A stretch of DNA of 28,719 bases from a virus. This document shows, one piece after another, positions 27,448-28,719 of this stretch. The stretch is taken from IMG/VR virus record IMGVR_UViG_3300042907_001069, positions 1 to 28,719 of that record; one strand, given 5' to 3'. The first letter of the stretch is position 1. Every line of letters starts with the position of its first letter. The notes under the pieces are model-generated. The model saw only the letters and a program-made list of their open reading frames with translations. It did not search any database and was not told where the DNA came from. A program made the position numbers and the translations under genes.

Positions 27448-27472
27448 CCCCTCCAACAAAGAGGGGTTTTTT
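27448..27472 (+). terminator. Rho-independent terminator
   Basis: CCCCTC (27448-27453) pairs with GAGGGG (27461-27466) and is followed by six T's. It separates the two tagged genes. Confidence 0.85.
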
Positions 27473-27482
27473 GTTTCTTGTA

Positions 27483-27491
27483 TATTTATTG
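27483..27491 (+). promoter_or_regulatory. TATTTATTG upstream motif
   Basis: Four bases before the ATG of the tagged lysozyme gene and directly after a terminator, which argues that it marks a separate transcription start. Confidence 0.5.
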
Positions 27492-27495
27492 TTGT

Positions 27496-28371
27496 ATGAA
27501 AATCATTATCACAGAAAACCAATTTAAATCTTTATTAACGGAATCAATTGCTGATGATTCGGAATTAAGAGATATTATAAAAAATTATGAATCCACTGTT
27601 GTTGATTCAAAAGGTAACCATTATGTATTTGATGATAAGGATTCAAAAAACCCAAAAACTTTTATTTCAAATAATAAACTAAAAAAGGGTGGAACATTAA
27701 CAATTGGGTGGGGACATACAGGTAAAGAAGCGACAATAGGAAATAAGATATTAAATTCAAAGGCTGAAGAGTTATTAACAAAAGATATTATAGAAAAAGA
27801 AAATATTGCAAAAAAAGTATTATTTCCAAAATATGATAAGTACCCATTATATATACAAAGGGTATTAGTTAATACCGTGTTTAGGGGGGAGGCAAAAACA
27901 TCTCATGAATGGGTAAAGGCAATAAATTCAGGTAATTGGAGTTTAGCTGCTAAAAAATATGTTGAAGGATGGAACATTAATTTTTCTCAGGCAAAAGACC
28001 CCAAATATAAAGGTGGGGTTGCCAATAGAATGGTAAACAATCAAGAAGCATTTATTAAGTATGGTAATGAATTAAAAACAAAAAAACCTGTTGTTAAAAA
28101 TTCCAAACCTGAAACCGAAAAACAAAGGTGTTTGAAAATGTTACCAAAGGAGTTGGCCTATAGACCTGAATGTGATAAGTACTTTAAAAGTAATTACAAT
28201 ATGGATTATGGTTATGATTTTCCTGAAATGTTTTATACCGTAAAATCAGGTGATACTCTTTCGGGGATTGCATCAAAATATGGTAAATCTGTTACTGTGG
28301 ATAAGTTAAGAAAGTTAAATAATTTAACGTCAGACAATATCAAACCGGGACAAAGATTAAAAATAAAATAA
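27496..28371 (+). CDS. GH24 lysozyme with LysM domain and class B tag
   Basis: The 291-aa protein has three parts. MKIIITENQFKSLLTES (1-17) is a class B tag, with ITE (5-7) and L-T-E (14-16). A GH24/T4-type lysozyme domain (about 20-190) has the catalytic Glu in KNYEST (E32), TIGWGHTG (69-76) and an insertion of about 20 residues between them. A linker and a LysM peptidoglycan-binding domain follow (246-291, YTVKSGDTLSGIASKYG). It should cut peptidoglycan. No signal peptide is present. The N-terminal tag, shared with non-enzymes, suggests packaging in the virion; the usual lysis-gene layout with a holin next to it is not seen. Confidence 0.9.
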   Translation: MKIIITENQFKSLLTESIADDSELRDIIKNYESTVVDSKGNHYVFDDKDSKNPKTFISNNKLKKGGTLTIGWGHTGKEATIGNKILNSKAEELLTKDIIEKENIAKKVLFPKYDKYPLYIQRVLVNTVFRGEAKTSHEWVKAINSGNWSLAAKKYVEGWNINFSQAKDPKYKGGVANRMVNNQEAFIKYGNELKTKKPVVKNSKPETEKQRCLKMLPKELAYRPECDKYFKSNYNMDYGYDFPEMFYTVKSGDTLSGIASKYGKSVTVDKLRKLNNLTSDNIKPGQRLKIK

Positions 28372-28407
28372 TAATTAATTCTTCTTTTTAAATTGTGTCC
28401 GGAAACG

Positions 28408-28458
28408 AAACCCGACTTCGTCGGTTTTTCTGACCGACCGAACCCTTCGGGTCTTTTT
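28408..28458 (+). terminator. Tandem hairpins after the lysozyme gene
   Basis: CCGAC-TTC-GTCGG (28412-28424) with flanking A/T pairs and five T's, then ACCC-TTC-GGGT (28442-28452) with a T-run (28454-28458). A third pairing, TCGGT with ACCGA, overlaps both, so the structures can exclude each other. Confidence 0.7.
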
Positions 28459-28532
28459 CATTCATTAAGTTGTCCATTATAGTTGGTCTCTCAGAAAATG
28501 TCGGATATCTAAAAAAAAATTTTTGGAAAAAT

Positions 28533-28564
28533 TTTGAACTATTGTATTATTATTATTATCTTTG
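28533..28564 (+). promoter_or_regulatory. Bacteroidota-type promoter
   Basis: TTTG (28533-28536), exactly 20 bases, then TATCTTTG (28557-28564), 4 bases before the ATG at 28569. Full consensus match. Confidence 0.78.
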
Positions 28565-28568
28565 TCTT

Positions 28569-28719
28569 ATGAGAATCGACAACTTTTTAAAAAACCTTAC
28601 TATTGAAGAACTGATTGAGGTACAATCTAAATCTTCGGGTATAATCCATGATTATAAAGATGGATATTTTTATATCTGTGAGGTACGTTCTTATGGCCGT
28701 AATTGGAAGAATTCGGATA
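28569..28719 (+). CDS. Unknown protein, 3'-truncated by window edge
   Basis: The frame runs from ATG 28569 off the end of the window (50 codons visible). The product starts MRIDNFLKNLTIEELIEVQS and continues with a Tyr-rich strand (DYKDGYFYICEVRSYG). The start lies 4 bases after a full host-type promoter. The beginning is helical but does not match either tag class. Function cannot be judged from the fragment. Confidence 0.65.
   Translation, partial: MRIDNFLKNLTIEELIEVQSKSSGIIHDYKDGYFYICEVRSYGRNWKNSD

Overview
The window reads as part of a large, AT-rich tailed-phage genome whose host is a member of the Bacteroidota, probably a flavobacterium. The evidence is the dense gene packing with ATGA overlaps and many small genes; a phage gene mix (thymidylate synthase, two lysozyme/chitinase-type muralytic enzymes, glycosyltransferases, small conserved phage proteins); the lack of clear Shine-Dalgarno sites; several promoters of the Bacteroidota type (TTTG-N20-TAnnTTTG); and two secreted proteins with Bacteroidota-style signal peptides and type IX secretion (T9SS) sorting-like tails, one with SprB-like repeats. 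No capsid, portal, terminase or polymerase gene lies in the window, so the phage assignment rests on context.

Layout. 1-2607 (+): the end of an unknown protein, then a compact surface-chemistry cluster (cytidylyltransferase, family 2 glycosyltransferase, LpxH-like phosphoesterase). 2665-4161: a small minus-strand gene and a divergent 400-aa tagged protein. 4199-11439 (-): a long block of tightly packed genes with host-type promoters at 9448-9479 and 10191-10198. It carries thyA, a glycosyltransferase-like gene, two phosphoesterase/acetyltransferase-type enzymes, many small phage proteins and two genes under 60 codons. 11551-17370: mostly tagged or modular proteins, a GH19 muralytic enzyme, an HExxH protein and a beta-rich protein. 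17668-19235: two secreted proteins. 19675-23871 (+): tandem tagged and modular genes, a nucleotidyltransferase-like protein and an aminoacyl-tRNA-protein transferase-like protein. 24316-25155: the longest gene-free stretch, full of hairpins and repeats. 25156-28719: small unknowns, three more tagged genes including a GH24 lysozyme with LysM, and a partial gene at the edge.

The most interesting signal is a family of about thirteen genes on both strands whose products share one of two short N-terminal peptides. Class A resembles MNLQExIxRxLREE and class B resembles MKIIITESQxxxLL. Behind the tag lie unrelated bodies: a GH19 enzyme, a GH24 lysozyme and several small unknown domains. In the class A proteins the tag ends at an (L/I)-x-E tripeptide. 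Two multidomain proteins repeat (L/I)-x-E at each module boundary, roughly every 90-110 residues. In T4-like phages (L/I)-x-E is the prohead protease cleavage motif, and internal head proteins carry an N-terminal capsid-targeting sequence of this size. The working model is therefore a large set of proteins packaged in the head and matured by cleavage, including polyproteins. Most of these genes also have TATTTATT just upstream of the start codon, which suggests a shared late promoter and very short or absent leaders. The packaging model is inference. The tags, the module repeats and the upstream motif are visible directly.
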